64,000 nt of DNA from Buxus sempervirens. Taxonomy: Eukaryota > Streptophyta > Magnoliopsida > Buxales > Buxaceae. Each line of letters opens with the position of its first letter. The first letter of the stretch is position 1. The notes beneath the pieces were generated by a model. It ran no database searches, had not been told where the DNA came from, and saw only the letters and a list, made by a program, of their open reading frames with translations. Location of the stretch: the NCBI GenBank assembly GCA_947561395.2, contig OX387183.1, forward strand, positions 58,511,915 through 58,575,914, given 5' to 3'. The position numbers and the translations under genes are program-made. Positions 23,457 to 34,970 of the stretch are shown piece after piece.

Positions 23457-26400
23457 CTCTTTAACCACCTAAAAACAACCAAGCTGAAGGTATGAGGATC
23501 TTCTAAGATCGGGTGAATTGTTGTCAAGGTGGAGGGGTTTGCTCTGTGTTGCTTATATAAGAAACATAACTTTCTTGCATGGCTGTTGTGCATTCCCTTT
23601 TCTCTTGGGATTAAATAGAGGTTTTTAAGTATAGATAGATAAATATTCGGTACCCACGAATCATCATCATCTGCTTGTTAAATATATCTTCTTTTTTCTT
23701 TTCGTGTTTGGAATTTCTTCCACTTTGATAATTTTTTAAAGTCTAAATGGAGAATAGCATCCATGGCAACCAACGTTTTCTTCCTCTTAATCAAAGTCAA
23801 AAAAGTAAGCTTATTTCGAGGCCAATATAACAAATTAATACATAGTATAGCTGTTGTTTTATTCTCCTAAAAAAAGTGCAACTTATGGAATCTAGACTAC
23901 AAAACTTTGGAATGAGGCTGAGTTTCATATCATATACTAATTATGAGGAGAAGATTTCATAATCTCTCCTTGTTTCATTGTCCACATGGCAATCTCGGAT
24001 AAACTCATGCAAAACATACAATAATACAGGAATAAATCCATGTATTAGTGGCTCAAAATGATTTTTTTATTAGACTGATTCCATGACATGGATAAGAACA
24101 TACACCAAATGTATGATTTCATGTATCTGTTTCACTTTCTCAGTTCATTTTCACTCTCATGGTTGCTTACTTAATAGCAGTAAACCAAAGGTTCCATTCT
24201 CAAAAGAAAGAATCTTGTTATATTTCAATATTCTTAAAGATGATACTTTTGCAGCATTCACCCGATATGAGCTGGCGATATTATTAATTTATCTCTGGAG
24301 GATCAAGACCAGAGAAAATCCAAGGTCCTAGATTTGAAAGTCTTCTTTGAAATTTGATTTTCGTTTAGGGGCATTTTATATCTTGTCAATGACTGCAATT
24401 GGAAACATCCAACCTAACTTTAGCCAAGGATAGGTGAGTTAAACTTTGAAAATATGAGATCTAAAGGCAATGACCCAAAAATATGCCTGAGATTCTGATT
24501 GAAATTTATTTTAGTAAAAAAAAAAATACTGAAATTATTACCAGAGCTATGGGCCAATATATCAGGTATTATTAAACAAACTCCAATGAGTTGAATAATC
24601 ACTAGTTTGTAACTTTTGCAATAAAGATCATTGGCATCTTCATTAAATTGGAATTCCAACACCCAAATTAAATATATGAGGCAAAACTGTCGCTGGTATA
24701 CTCAGTAAACATCCCTAAAAAATACATTCTTTCTCAGTCATCAATCATTTTATGCGCATTGCTTACATAATGACCATAGTCTAGATTCAAGGGCTTAAAG
24801 TAATAGGCATGTGAAAAACTATGGAAATTTTAACTCAAAAAAAAAAAAAAAGTAACTATGGAAGTGTGATTTGAACAGATTATCATGAGACATTTTCTGC
24901 AACAGACTTTTCATTAGAAGAAAAAGAACGAGCGTTAGGAGAATATAAGATTTGTCATAAAAAACCTAGAAGGTCTACTGCATGAGGGACCATGGCACTT
25001 TGTTTTAGCTCAAAAAAATGCAGAGTTGATGGCTTGTTTTGAGGGTCCATTAGCAGGGAAAGCAGTGTAAATTCTCCTTTATTAAAACCTTCATTCAAGG
25101 AATATATCCAAAGTGGTTGTGGATGCTGCACTAGGAGAATATGGCCCCATGACCCTGCTGTTATGTGAAGGATCCTGTAGTTGAAAGGTCTTAGGGAATG
25201 TACAGAAGACCAAGGCAACCATCCAAAGTGGGAATGTACAGAAAACCGAGGCAACCATCCAAAGTGGGAATTTTTCTGATTTAGAATCTTTAAGGCACAG
25301 TATCCATTTGAAATACTTTATCAAGATGGAGGAATAAGGAAAAACGAGTGGGTCTGTCAATCCTTGAAAATCTCTTAGAGTTCTTATCCAATTTTTTTCT
25401 CATTGGCTGTGACCTTAGTTTTACAGGGTCCATCATATGAAGCCATTCATGGACTTCGATTGAATAAGTCGATCACCAAAAGGCCATGCTTGTTGGCACC
25501 TTTAAAACTTAGCTACATGCTATTGGAGAGATTAAGGAAAAAAAAGGCCTTAATTAACAATAAAATGCTTTATCCCATCTAGCTGGGTTGACAGCATAAA
25601 TTTTGTACATCCAGCAGCACCAGCACCACACAACGATTCTATTGAGGGGATTCAACCTGATAAGAATTTAGTCTCACTCAATCTGTGTTCCAGGGAGACT
25701 GCTTTAACCAACTAGAGAATCAAACGTTTTGCTTGTTTTGCATCATTTATTGTTTTGAGCAATGTCTTTAACTTCTTTTAGACAATGCAATTTGTATAAG
25801 CTAAAAAAGGCATGATATCCCTCACATGTTTCTAAGCAGTTTTGCATTTACAACTTCGTATATCCTTATCTTAGATTCATGGCTTTAGGCTCAATAGATT
25901 GCAAGCAGAAGACCTGCTTCTTAATAATTTACAGCACCTTAGCTGTAGCTTTTCCATGATTCTCTAAGAATTATCTAAAAAAGCCATTATTTCTTATTCT
26001 CATCATATCTAGATGCCCAAAAATGTATATCACAATTGTATTGCCTGAAGAGAAAGGGGGAGAGAGAGAGAGCAGAAGAATAGTTCTTGGTTTTTTTTTT
26101 TTTTGGGTTTCTGTATAAAATTGCTAACACCTCCTCCAGACTTTTTCTACACAAGGCAAACATTTATAGTGCATTGAATAAAGATCCTGAGAAGTCAGAA
26201 ACTTCCTACTTGTAATGGTGTCAGGGTTCACATACTCTTGCATAACAGACCACATAGAAACTGATTCAATACGTGACTTGATCCACACACACGTAAAAGA
26301 CAAATTACCCATATACACCATATTTTAGATGAACGTGAACTAGTTTCATGGTATATATTGTACCTGCATAACTCATCAATTTATGGCAAAGAACAGTACT

Positions 26401-27290
26401 TGGACAGAGGATAAAGATCTGCGATCAGCAAACCGATAAGAGGTACTAGAATCCGATGATGGGTGGCTCAATCAATCCTCTATTTGGCAAGGGTTAGAGC
26501 CCGATGATTAGATTTAGCTTCTAGATCAGCATCCAGGAAAAGGAGGAGTTATGGCATTTGACCAATTATGAACTGTTCTAAAAAATTTTATCATTCATAA
26601 TTATCTACATGGTAAAAGAAAAAGAGATGAATGATTCATACAAACGCAATGGCACATTTGAAAACAGATTTCACAAGTCAAACACGGCCAAAAAAAGATA
26701 GTTTAAGAAATTAAGAACCAGAACAGAAATTATTTACAGTATATAAAGATTTAACATTCAATATACAACTTAGTGGGCTTTTCAAATTTGAAGTACAGAA
26801 TGAGTTTACATACATACATCATAAAATACTGAAAATATCTTCAAGGCTTGATCCTGCTTCTGTCCCAAAGATGGTATATCCTTTTTCATAGATTCGACAG
26901 GACTTGAAATGGCCTAGTTCCAACATATGCACACTAAATCCTGTTTCTGATCATTAAGTCACCTAATAAAATGATACACCTATGGTTCAAGCATTGCTGC
27001 ATTGGCAGTGATTAAACTTATCGAGCATTTCAAGCTCTTCCAACGATTTACTCTGCAACCAACAACTACACACGTACTCTGCCAGCTCTTGTTGTCCCCA
27101 TAGATGGCATATCCTGCTAGCCCATTGATTCACCTTCAATAAGTTTTTTTTTGGTTCTTCTGTCTTCTGATAACTAACTCCTTCCTACAACTATTCATCG
27201 AATCCCATGGTTGCCAAAGTCAATATATATAAAGCTTAACTGCACTGGGATTAACTGAAACCAGAAACTTTGTGTTTGAAGCTACATTTC
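23457..27290. other. Intergenic, 3.8 kb, no gene seen
   Basis: Includes the NPF promoter (adjacent to 23457) and 3' UTR of the RH33-like gene (below 27291). A 36-bp tandem duplication lies at 25194-25265. T and A homopolymers occur near 24838-24852 and 26090-26104. Several 60-100 codon open frames have no recognisable content. Confidence 0.5.
25194..25265. repeat. 36-bp tandem duplication
   Basis: A unit beginning GGGAATGTACAGAA and ending CAACCATCCAAAGT occurs at 25194-25229 and 25230-25265 with two mismatches. It is non-coding and in intergenic DNA. Confidence 0.85.
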
Positions 27291-28439
27291 TTACTGATTT
27301 GTTTGAACTCCATAGCTTCCATCCTGCTGCAGGCTCATATTGTAAACTGGTGAAACTACTGGTCTCCGCGAAACCTTCCTTTTAAAAGACGAACTATCAC
27401 TGCTGCCCATCCTTCCTCTATGAACTGAAGGAATCTCCTCTATACCTTCTGAGCTGAAACTGAAATGTCCTGATTCCAACCCATTAGAATTCCTGGATTC
27501 AAATTTTGGCTCGTTCCTCTTCTTTCTCGAGCTACCATGAGAAGAACCACGTCTACGTCTACCTTGAACATAACCCGCTGACATTTGCCTCTCATCCGCA
27601 CTACCCGATGCTTCTGTATAGATCTCCCCATTCTCTGTGCTACTCAGAGCTCTTGGATCCTTCAAAGAAGAAGAATTCCCCTCAATCCAACCATCTCTCC
27701 TCGAAATTGTATTACTACTTACAGCCTCCCCATCAGAATCTGGATCTGACCCACCTCTTAATCTTCGTCTAGAAGACCTTCTAGATCTCCTATAACTTCC
27801 TCTCGCAATAGCCCCCCCGTTTCCAGCTTCCACAACAGAACCCATCGAATTCAATCCCTTTGCATCTTCCGAATCATCCAAACCACTAGAGCTAGCAACA
27901 ATTCCGTATGGTTTGATACTGTGAACTACCCCTTTAGGAAAAAACCTAGTCGAAGGAAGCCCATCTGGAGTCCGGAAAAGCTGAGGCCCGTCCTTCTCAG
28001 ACCACAAGTCATACCCACCGGGCTTCTGGAACCGATCAGCCAAAGCCTTTAGTTGCTCATCAGCTCCCACAGAGAACAATGTTGGAGCCCTCTCAACCAC
28101 CTCCCACGGCCTCTCGAGCTCAGACACCGCAGCCTTCAGCTCAGCTCGCTTTCGCATTTCGTATATCTGGCGCTCCCTACAAAGCCGAGCTTTAAGGAGC
28201 TGCTTCGCCTTCTTCGCCTGCATTCGCTTCCATTGCCATTTCGATACTCCACCTGGAAAAGTTCGGGGGCCACCACCCATTCGAATGATTGTCGTAGAGA
28301 AGGGAGAAGAGACCGTATGTATGGAAAGCTGGGAAATACTTGACGAAAGATACAACCGATCCGAGCCATTCAAAACCCTAACTGCGGAAAGGTTTCGAGA
28401 AGAAACCGGGATCGATAGAGGCAGTTGAAGGATCGACAT
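27291..28439 (-). CDS. Protein resembling the N-terminal region of DEAD-box helicases RH33/RH48, no helicase core
   Basis: Intronless 382-aa protein. Residues 1-50 are Ser-rich and could be an organelle transit peptide. Residues 53-180 form the conserved block: MGGGPRTFPGGVSKWQWKRM, KAKQLLKARLCRERQIYEMR, RAELKAAVSELERPWEVVER, LFSVGADEQLKALADRFQKP, LWSEKDGPQLF and RFFPKGVVHSIKPYG. From memory this block is the N-terminal extension of plant RH33/RH48-type helicases. The rest (190-370) is a basic Ser/Arg-rich low-complexity tail, ending YNMSLQQDGSYG. None of the helicase motifs (GxGKT, DEAD, SAT, HRIGR) is present here or downstream. It is probably a genuine helicase-less paralogue, perhaps RNA-binding; a rare splice into distant exons cannot be excluded. 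ATG at 28439 is the first in frame. Confidence 0.8.
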   Translation of the reverse strand: MSILQLPLSIPVSSRNLSAVRVLNGSDRLYLSSSISQLSIHTVSSPFSTTIIRMGGGPRTFPGGVSKWQWKRMQAKKAKQLLKARLCRERQIYEMRKRAELKAAVSELERPWEVVERAPTLFSVGADEQLKALADRFQKPGGYDLWSEKDGPQLFRTPDGLPSTRFFPKGVVHSIKPYGIVASSSGLDDSEDAKGLNSMGSVVEAGNGGAIARGSYRRSRRSSRRRLRGGSDPDSDGEAVSSNTISRRDGWIEGNSSSLKDPRALSSTENGEIYTEASGSADERQMSAGYVQGRRRRGSSHGSSRKKRNEPKFESRNSNGLESGHFSFSSEGIEEIPSVHRGRMGSSDSSSFKRKVSRRPVVSPVYNMSLQQDGSYGVQTNQ

Positions 28440-28526
28440 CGCTCTGGTCGTCGAATTTTCTCAACGGGAGGATGCGCAAAATCGGACAAAAATTTAACCG
28501 GTTAACCTGGTCAGTCCCCTTGACTA

Positions 28527-29512
28527 AGGTTGCTCAACGGGGTGGCCCGGCACGGCCCATCAAGGAAAACCCAAACACGGCCCAGCCCGTGGCACAGCTA
28601 AGGCTGAGACGTGCCGTGCTGCGCCAGGCCCGACAGGGCGCCTAGGGTAATTTTCTGCAAAAAAAATATATATATATAGTTAAAATATATTACTTACCTC
28701 TTGAACCGTACCGAGATGAGGAGTTGCAAAAGTGTTACTTACATTTATTACCGCTTGACTATCCAAGTAATAATCGACGCAAGTAACACTTTTGCAACTC
28801 CTATATAGACATGAAAAAGCTTGTTCAATGATTTGATAACGGTCGGGCTCAATGAGCACTATCACTCTACCACCCATTAGCAAAATCACTAAATATGACT
28901 CTACAAAGAAAATGAAGGAAACAAAAAAAAATTATAACTTTCTTAGAGTCTTGTTAAAAGATTTGCCAATGGTCGGCCTAGGGACACCCCCCCCCCCCCC
29001 CCCCCCCCCTCGGTCGGCCATTGGCCAAATCTTTAAATAAGACCCTAAGAAAGTAAAAAGAAAAGAGAAGCGATGAGAAGAGGTGTGGTTTGGAGTGGGA
29101 AGGGTTATGCTTATTTATAAAAAACCAAAAGTTGTTTTTTACTACCTCTATCCTCAAATATGACAGTTATTTGGCAGTTTGAAGGGTAGAAATGGTAATT
29201 TACAATCAATTACAAGTATACCCCTCTAATATGGCTATTGAGGGGGTAAATTTGTAAAAAAATTACTTTTAGCACTTTTTTGGGGGTAAAAAATGATTAG
29301 CCGTTTTCGTGCCTAGCGGGCTGGCACAATCGGGTGGGCCAGCACGTGGCACGGTCCAACGCGCTCGCTTGACGCTGAACGTGCCGCCGTTGGGCCGTCA
29401 TGCCTGGCGGGCCACGGGCCCCAGAAGTAGGGCTCGACACAACACGGCCAGGGGGCACGAGCACGCTTAAAGCGGGCTGGGCCATGTCGGCCCAATAAGC
29501 TTGACACCAAAA
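28527..29512. mobile_element. Non-autonomous hAT-like element, about 1 kb
   Basis: The left end has GCTCAACGGGGTGGCCCGGC and the right end is its imperfect inverse (GGCCCAATAAGCTTGACACC). Both subterminal regions are strongly GC-rich with repeated GGCCC/GGGCC words, typical of plant hAT elements. The interior contains an inverted repeat around a 23-base C run (28953-29046), a second perfect inverted repeat (28719-28740 with 28780-28801) and a stretch (29060-29130) homologous, in reverse, to the element at 47465-48273. No complete transposase is seen. End positions are approximate. Confidence 0.6.
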
Positions 29513-31366
29513 TTTATGATTGATTTTAGTTCGGGTAAAAAACCCTCCACATTGAACCCAACCCCAAACTCGGCCCATGTGAGCAATATCAATTGTGAGG
29601 CCTTGTTTTGTTTTTTTTTTTTTTTTTGTTTTGGAAGTGTGATATTCGGTGTTTTTTTTGGGGAAATTGGTTTTTAATGATACTTTTTAAATAATTGAGA
29701 ATGAGTGTCATTTTACTTTTTATGATAGCTTTCTTCCGAAAATACCCTCAGTTGACTTACAAATCAAATTGTTTGTCAACATCTTTTAATGAGGTTAAGA
29801 AGTTGAATCCTCATACCCTAAGCTATGAATATCTGACAGTAAGTGATCCACCAAATCCAGAATTTGGGTGGGCTTAGACAAAATATATTAATTTGTGCCT
29901 TAATAGTTGTCAAGCTCAACTTGATCCAATCAAGTTACTGCCCAGCTTAGGCAAGACAAGTGGAAGCCCTGCCCGGCCTTGAGATTACTTCCTTCACATA
30001 TCTTTTACTTTTTGTGTGCGAGTCTATGTTGATTAAACATGAAGTTTTTGATTTTTTAATTAAAAGAAGAGCACACGGATCAGGCATGGAGAGTGCTTAG
30101 TTAGCAAGCCAGGTAAATTGCCACACTTAAGCCAGGAAATTTGAATGCAAACGGCAAGCAATACCTTAGTCCATGCAACACAATATGAACTTACTCAGAG
30201 ATCTCCTTTTAAATTCTTTTGGTTCCAAGTCCATGAACTATTGTTTCTGAGATGTGTACAACTTGATAATCTAGTTTAAAGGGACTTCCATTTGCATTTA
30301 TCTACCATGTCAGGTTTTTAAGCTTTTATGTTTGAGGGCTAGGGACCAAATTCATTTTCTGACAAGTTGGAACGCTGATGGAGATCTACAAAGGAATTAA
30401 AACTCAAAAGTTATAGGCAGCAACTAAATTCTGAAAAAAAAGTTTACTTATATATTTTGATTGTTGCAGAATGTGCCATTGTAATTAGTACTTTATGTTT
30501 AAGAGCTAGAGACCAAAGTCATTTTCTGATGAGTTGAATGCTGATGGAGATTTACAAATGAGTTAGAACTCATAAAATTTTATTGTTGCAGAATGTTCCA
30601 TGGTGTTCTGGTTCCATCATAGCAGGCCCTGGGTCGAGCATGTCGAGTCACAAGACTTGTGATTGCCTGCAGTTCTGTGACAAGCAATGAGGGAAGCCGG
30701 TTGAAATCACAGATAAAACAACTCAAGGCACCTTACCAAACCATTTGATCATTTGAGAAAGCAGTGCCCCACTTCTTGTGTCCCCTCATTCTTACCCCAG
30801 TTTACTTTTGACCTTGTGAAATGCAGGATGCCATTGAGAAGCTCCTGATCTGGAAGATGAGTTTTGGAACCTTTTCAGCATGATCGGCCTCCTGGGTCTT
30901 GAAACTTGATTTCTCTAGGCTTTTGACTCATTAGATTGATGAGCCTTTGGGGAAGCTTTCGGTTTTCTTTTCTGGTCTAACCTTATCGACATTTTATGTG
31001 AGTGTTTAAACATATTAAATTTAGAGAGAGAAATTTGAGGACAAGCATATCCATTTGGTGTACTGGAGAATTATTCATAGGCTTCTAGAGGATGTATTGA
31101 GTCTAAGCGGTAGAATTGATCGCTGAACCAGATGCTGTTGTTGAATTGAATGTAATCTACAAAGTTGCGGGTCATGAAACAGTGTTGGTGTTTAATTTTT
31201 CATGGGTTATTTCGATCGGTATCCTTTACCCATGAGAAAAGGCTATTTGAAGGGAAGGAATTCTCTCTATTGCTCTTTCCCACTTGGACTAAAAACTTTT
31301 TGCACCAGTACAGACCTAAAATACTAATAATGCTGGTTGGTTTTTAATGATGGATATAGGCTGGTT
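29513..31366. other. Intergenic with MITE arm and a 167-bp-period duplication
   Basis: 29660-29785 is similar to one arm of the palindromic MITE at 5965-6259. At 30324-30420 and 30491-30585 a stretch beginning TTATGTTT, with CATTTTCTGA and GCTGATGGAGAT, is repeated at an offset of 167 bp. No gene is recognised. Confidence 0.5.
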
Positions 31367-31830
31367 TAGGGCTGTCAATGGGTCGGGTAAGGATCAAAAT
31401 CCCGGATTATCCAAATATGGATATCAATTTGGATCTAATTATCAGAATACTGATCTGATTATATTTGGATTCGAATATGAAACCATAAATAATCTATTTA
31501 TATTTGGATTTGAATATGAAACCATAAATATTTTACCCGATAAAGATCTGATTGTTTATAAGTCTTTTTATATATTAGCATAGAAGGAATGAAAGTTTTA
31601 TATAGTATTTATTGATTTAAAATTATAATATGAGACATATTTAAATTAATACATCCTTATTTGATCCATTAAATTGAGGTTTATAATAATCTAATTTTTT
31701 TTTTCATATATTATGCAATATGTTTCGGATATTAGATTTTCAGTCGTTGTAAAAGATCCATTAGATAATTGCTTCGAATTATTTCTTATCAGATTCAGAC
31801 TGTACCAAATTCGGCCTATTTACAGCCCCA
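31367..31830. mobile_element. hAT-type MITE, 464 bp
   Basis: Ends are imperfect inverted repeats: TAGGGCTGTCAATGGGTCGG on the left and, reading inward from the right, TGGGGCTGTAAATAGGCCGA. Flanks GGCTGGTT (31359-31366) and AGCTGGTA (31831-31838) fit a decayed 8-bp target duplication. Inside, about 37 bp containing GGATTCGAATATGAAACC is tandemly repeated at 31463-31535. The open frame at 31347-31583 is accidental. Confidence 0.7.
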
Positions 31831-31973
31831 AGCTGGTAGAGTTTTAGCAGCCGGACTAGTACTTGTAGATGTCTACAACTGAATCCTGGCCCCGTATCTA
31901 CTGGAACCTAATGCTGGAAGATCGGCTAGAGCCTCCACAGATCTTCGTCCTGTGTTCCTAATTTATTATTGGC

Positions 31974-32170
31974 TACAACCAAATTAATCACTGGGTATAA
32001 CTCACTTATCAAGGGTACAACATAGTTTAGCATAGGATACAACTCAACTCTTCGTGGGTACAACCCAATGTACATATCATAGGGTAATTCAACTTATCAT
32101 GGGTACAATCCCATTCATCATGGAGTACAACCCAATTTATTATTAGGTACAACTCATTTCATCATGATAG
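31974..32170. repeat. Degenerate 21-22-bp minisatellite, about nine units
   Basis: Successive units start with TACAAC (or TATAAC, TAATTC) and approximate TACAACCCAATTTATCATGG. Unit lengths vary from 19 to 26 bp. The array is non-coding and heavily diverged, so it is old or not homogenised. Confidence 0.8.
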
Positions 32171-33513
32171 GTTGGTATGATGAATGAATAAGTAATGTGG
32201 CGAAGCTCGGTGGATGCTCCAACCAATCTTCTACGCAAGAGGCTCCGTTCGATGTGAGTACCGGAATCCTGTTGTTTAATGGTATTTTGAGCGGTGATTA
32301 CTTTTGTCTTGCTTTGCTTTTCGATGCTTTTCCACAACGGTCCTTTCCTTGCCGCTGATTGAGGGCATTAATATAATTACTGTTCACAAATCGTTGAGGG
32401 TGTGATATCCCGACCTCTCTCTCTCGTGTTTCCCTTTTACATTGAAAACAGATTGTTCGGTGGAATTGGAATCTTTTCGCTTCAGTCCGTCTTCATTGGC
32501 ACATCAATCACAATCAATCTTAATTCAAAAGAAAAAAACTTCTAGCAAGTGTCTGAAATATGGCTGGACTTTGTCCAGGCCCTTCAATGGATCAGGTAAG
32601 TGGGACAGTCACATTATTCTCTTGACGTTTAATTGAAAACAACACATAGCGGTGCAGCATCAACAGATCAACGAATGGTGTATGAGGTGTGAAGACTTGA
32701 AGGAGGAAAGGGAAGGAATTAATTCTAGTTTTTGGTCACAATCACTTTCGGTTTCATGTCAAATGAGCGTGTAAGCAGGGGTCATGAGCTTCCCCCCTTT
32801 CAACACGGGAATGCCAACTTTTTGTTAAAATATTGTCCTTTTTTCCGTTTGCTTCAATGTGTACGCGTAACTGGCATCAAAAGTCATTCGCTACTTTTGT
32901 TAGAGCTGGCTTTTAAAATAAGAAAAAAAGTACTTTTTGCCGAATTTCAGGTTCAATTTTCATTTTCAGTTGAAATGTGGTTTTCAAATTCAATGTTGTA
33001 TTTGATCGTCCTTCAAAACTAGGCACAGGCTCTCAACAAATTGTCCCATCCTTGCCATTTTCCACGAAGGCGCGGAGAATATTCTATATAGATTCATGCC
33101 TCCCTTATTGTTTTGATCTAGATGATCACGGACTGTAATTTAAATCATAAAAGTCTTATATGTCGTTGTCAACTCAGAAAGTTAAGATTTTCTAGAAAAC
33201 AAATTGACAGTGAAAATGGCTTGAAATAAGATAGATTAGGTCATCTTATCATCCCAAGGTACGAGCTGGGTCTCTCTCGTTCCTTAGCCACCTGCAAAGA
33301 AGCTTCGTTTACCTAAATGAGGCCGTACGCAACCTGGAAACGCGTGGCACGGCCGCCGCGCTTATTCTAGAACCCGATTTGATTCTGACCCTATTCATTT
33401 CATGATTCATTTTTCTTCTATTTAAATCGTTGCTTCATACATATTATATATTATATATGTAGGGAAGCTCCCTCCCCAAGTCTGGCTTTGGTTTATCCCA
33501 CTGTAGACTTCAC

Positions 33514-33520
33514 TATAAAA
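33514..33520 (+). promoter_or_regulatory. TATA box of the small cysteine-rich peptide gene
   Basis: TATAAAA lies 38 bp before the ATG at 33558, giving a very short 5' leader if used. More AT-rich alternatives (TATTATATATTATATATG) lie at 33442-33459. Confidence 0.55.
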
Positions 33521-33557
33521 CTCAAGCATCCCTGCACAGGTTTTCTTCAAATTAATA

Positions 33558-33894
33558 ATGGATGCGTCTAAGCTTTTCGTCGTACTGGTTTTGCTCCTCA
33601 CGGGTGTTGCCACCATGTCTCACAACGCAAGTGCTGTAAAAGCTTGGCCACTTTCTCTTCTGGATAAACAAAGTAAGGACTACATACTCTTTTTTCTCTT
33701 CTGTTCTCTGTGTACTCTCTTATTTATGGTTTCCGATTCGATTCAAGTATTTTCTTACAAATTGGAGTTTAGGGTACAGGAAAATAGTTGCATCGCTTGG
33801 AATCGTGTGCAAGTGTTGTGACGGGGGTGAATGCATCAGTACATGGGAATCATCTTGCTCCAAGCTCAAATGCCTTCCATGGAAATTTCACTAA
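33558..33894 (+). CDS. Small secreted cysteine-rich peptide, two exons, 78 aa
   Basis: Exon 1 is 33558-33672 and exon 2 is 33773-33894, joined across a 100-bp intron (GTAAGG...TTTAG) that splits an Arg codon; total 237 nt. Residues 1-26 are a classical signal peptide (MDASKLFVVLVLLLTGVAT, cleavage likely after NASA). The mature peptide of about 52 aa carries six cysteines as CxCCx5Cx7Cx4C, within CKCCDGGECISTWESSC and LKCLPWKFH. It is thus predicted to be secreted and disulphide-bonded. I recall similar unnamed plant proteins with a C-terminal PWK, but no function. It is not a defensin, LTP, snakin/GASA or EPF pattern. Without splicing, exon 1 runs into intron sequence as an 87-codon frame. 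Confidence 0.75.
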
Positions 33895-34970
33895 TTAATT
33901 TGAAGTTTGAACGCCAGTTGGGGTTTACTGCAGATGCTATAGCATGGGGTAATAGCATACATACTGTAATAAATTCGCTTGAGGTACATTTTGTCTTCTT
34001 AATAACATAAATAAATTTGTTTTGGTAATTTGCTCTTTTAAGTCTTGTTTATCCTTTAGCTCCAATCATGTCTAAATCTTCAACTGGATAGGCCTTTGGT
34101 TATCCACACCCGTCCTTGGCAGGGGTAGACTGGTAATGGGATAGTTCTGTAAGGTGTTTCAATTTGGGCTTGTTTTGTAAGTCTGCTTTCATAACAACTT
34201 ACCCTTCCTTAATTACTAGGGGAGGCATGTGAACTCCTGCATGTATTCAGTAGTTAAGAGACAAGTTTTTACGGATAATTATTGATAAGCCAGTCTTTTT
34301 ACGGATTTTGAAGGATTATGTACGGCAATAAAAAGGACCGGCAAAGTGTTGTTGGTGTGGGTGAATTTCGTTTAGAGTATAATGGTCTTTAAGGTGGGCT
34401 TAAGTTATATTTGGGGCCAAATCAAATTGTAAGCCGGTTTGAAAGAATGTGTGAAGCAAAACAAGGTTTGACCTTGTTGGCAATCAACATGTGGGTGAAC
34501 TTGGTGTATGTGGTCTAAATGGACGGGCTTAACTTTAATTAAGGGCCCAATCAAATTGCAAGCAACTTTGAACAATGTAAATGAAGCAAAACAAAGTTTG
34601 ATCTTGCCCAATCTAACTTGTTGAAGCCCTAAACTAGGACTGGCAATTTGTGACCCAACCTATCAACCTACCTACATTTAAGTATTCTAATCAAAGACAA
34701 AAACAAGTTGGATTTAATTTGATTTGAGCTTCCCAAAATATTGGATCATTGTGCCTTCGTTAATATATGTCCATTTTCACTTCAAAAAATATACATTATA
34801 CATAAACCCACAGAAAATACACATTATAATTAAGTATTGATAGTTTTATTTTTAAGATATGATATTAAAAATAATAGTGTTCGAATTAAGCACTATTAAT
34901 TGTTATTAATTTTTCAAGTTAATAGGAAATGACAGAATAATTTTTCTATCAAAAAGTCTTGTAAGGAAAT
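33895..34970. other. Intergenic with a 129-bp-offset duplication
   Basis: Two diverged copies of about 85 bp (start GGGCTTAA, include CCAATCAAATTG-like and GTGAAGCAAAACAA words) lie at about 34396-34480 and 34525-34608. No gene is seen. Confidence 0.5.

Larger units (their letters stand above)
31831..33557. other. Intergenic, with minisatellite; promoter of the small peptide gene at the right end
   Basis: Contains the minisatellite at 31974-32170 and otherwise no recognised gene. The last 100 bp carry the TATA box of the small secreted peptide gene. Confidence 0.5.

Noticed and set aside
23321-23593. 90-codon frame covering NPF exon 1
   Set aside because: It is in a different frame from the true exon, which is read from ATG at 23456 and joins exon 2 in phase.
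31974-32170. CRISPR-like array
   Set aside because: Units are contiguous, diverged and spacer-less in eukaryotic DNA; this is a minisatellite.
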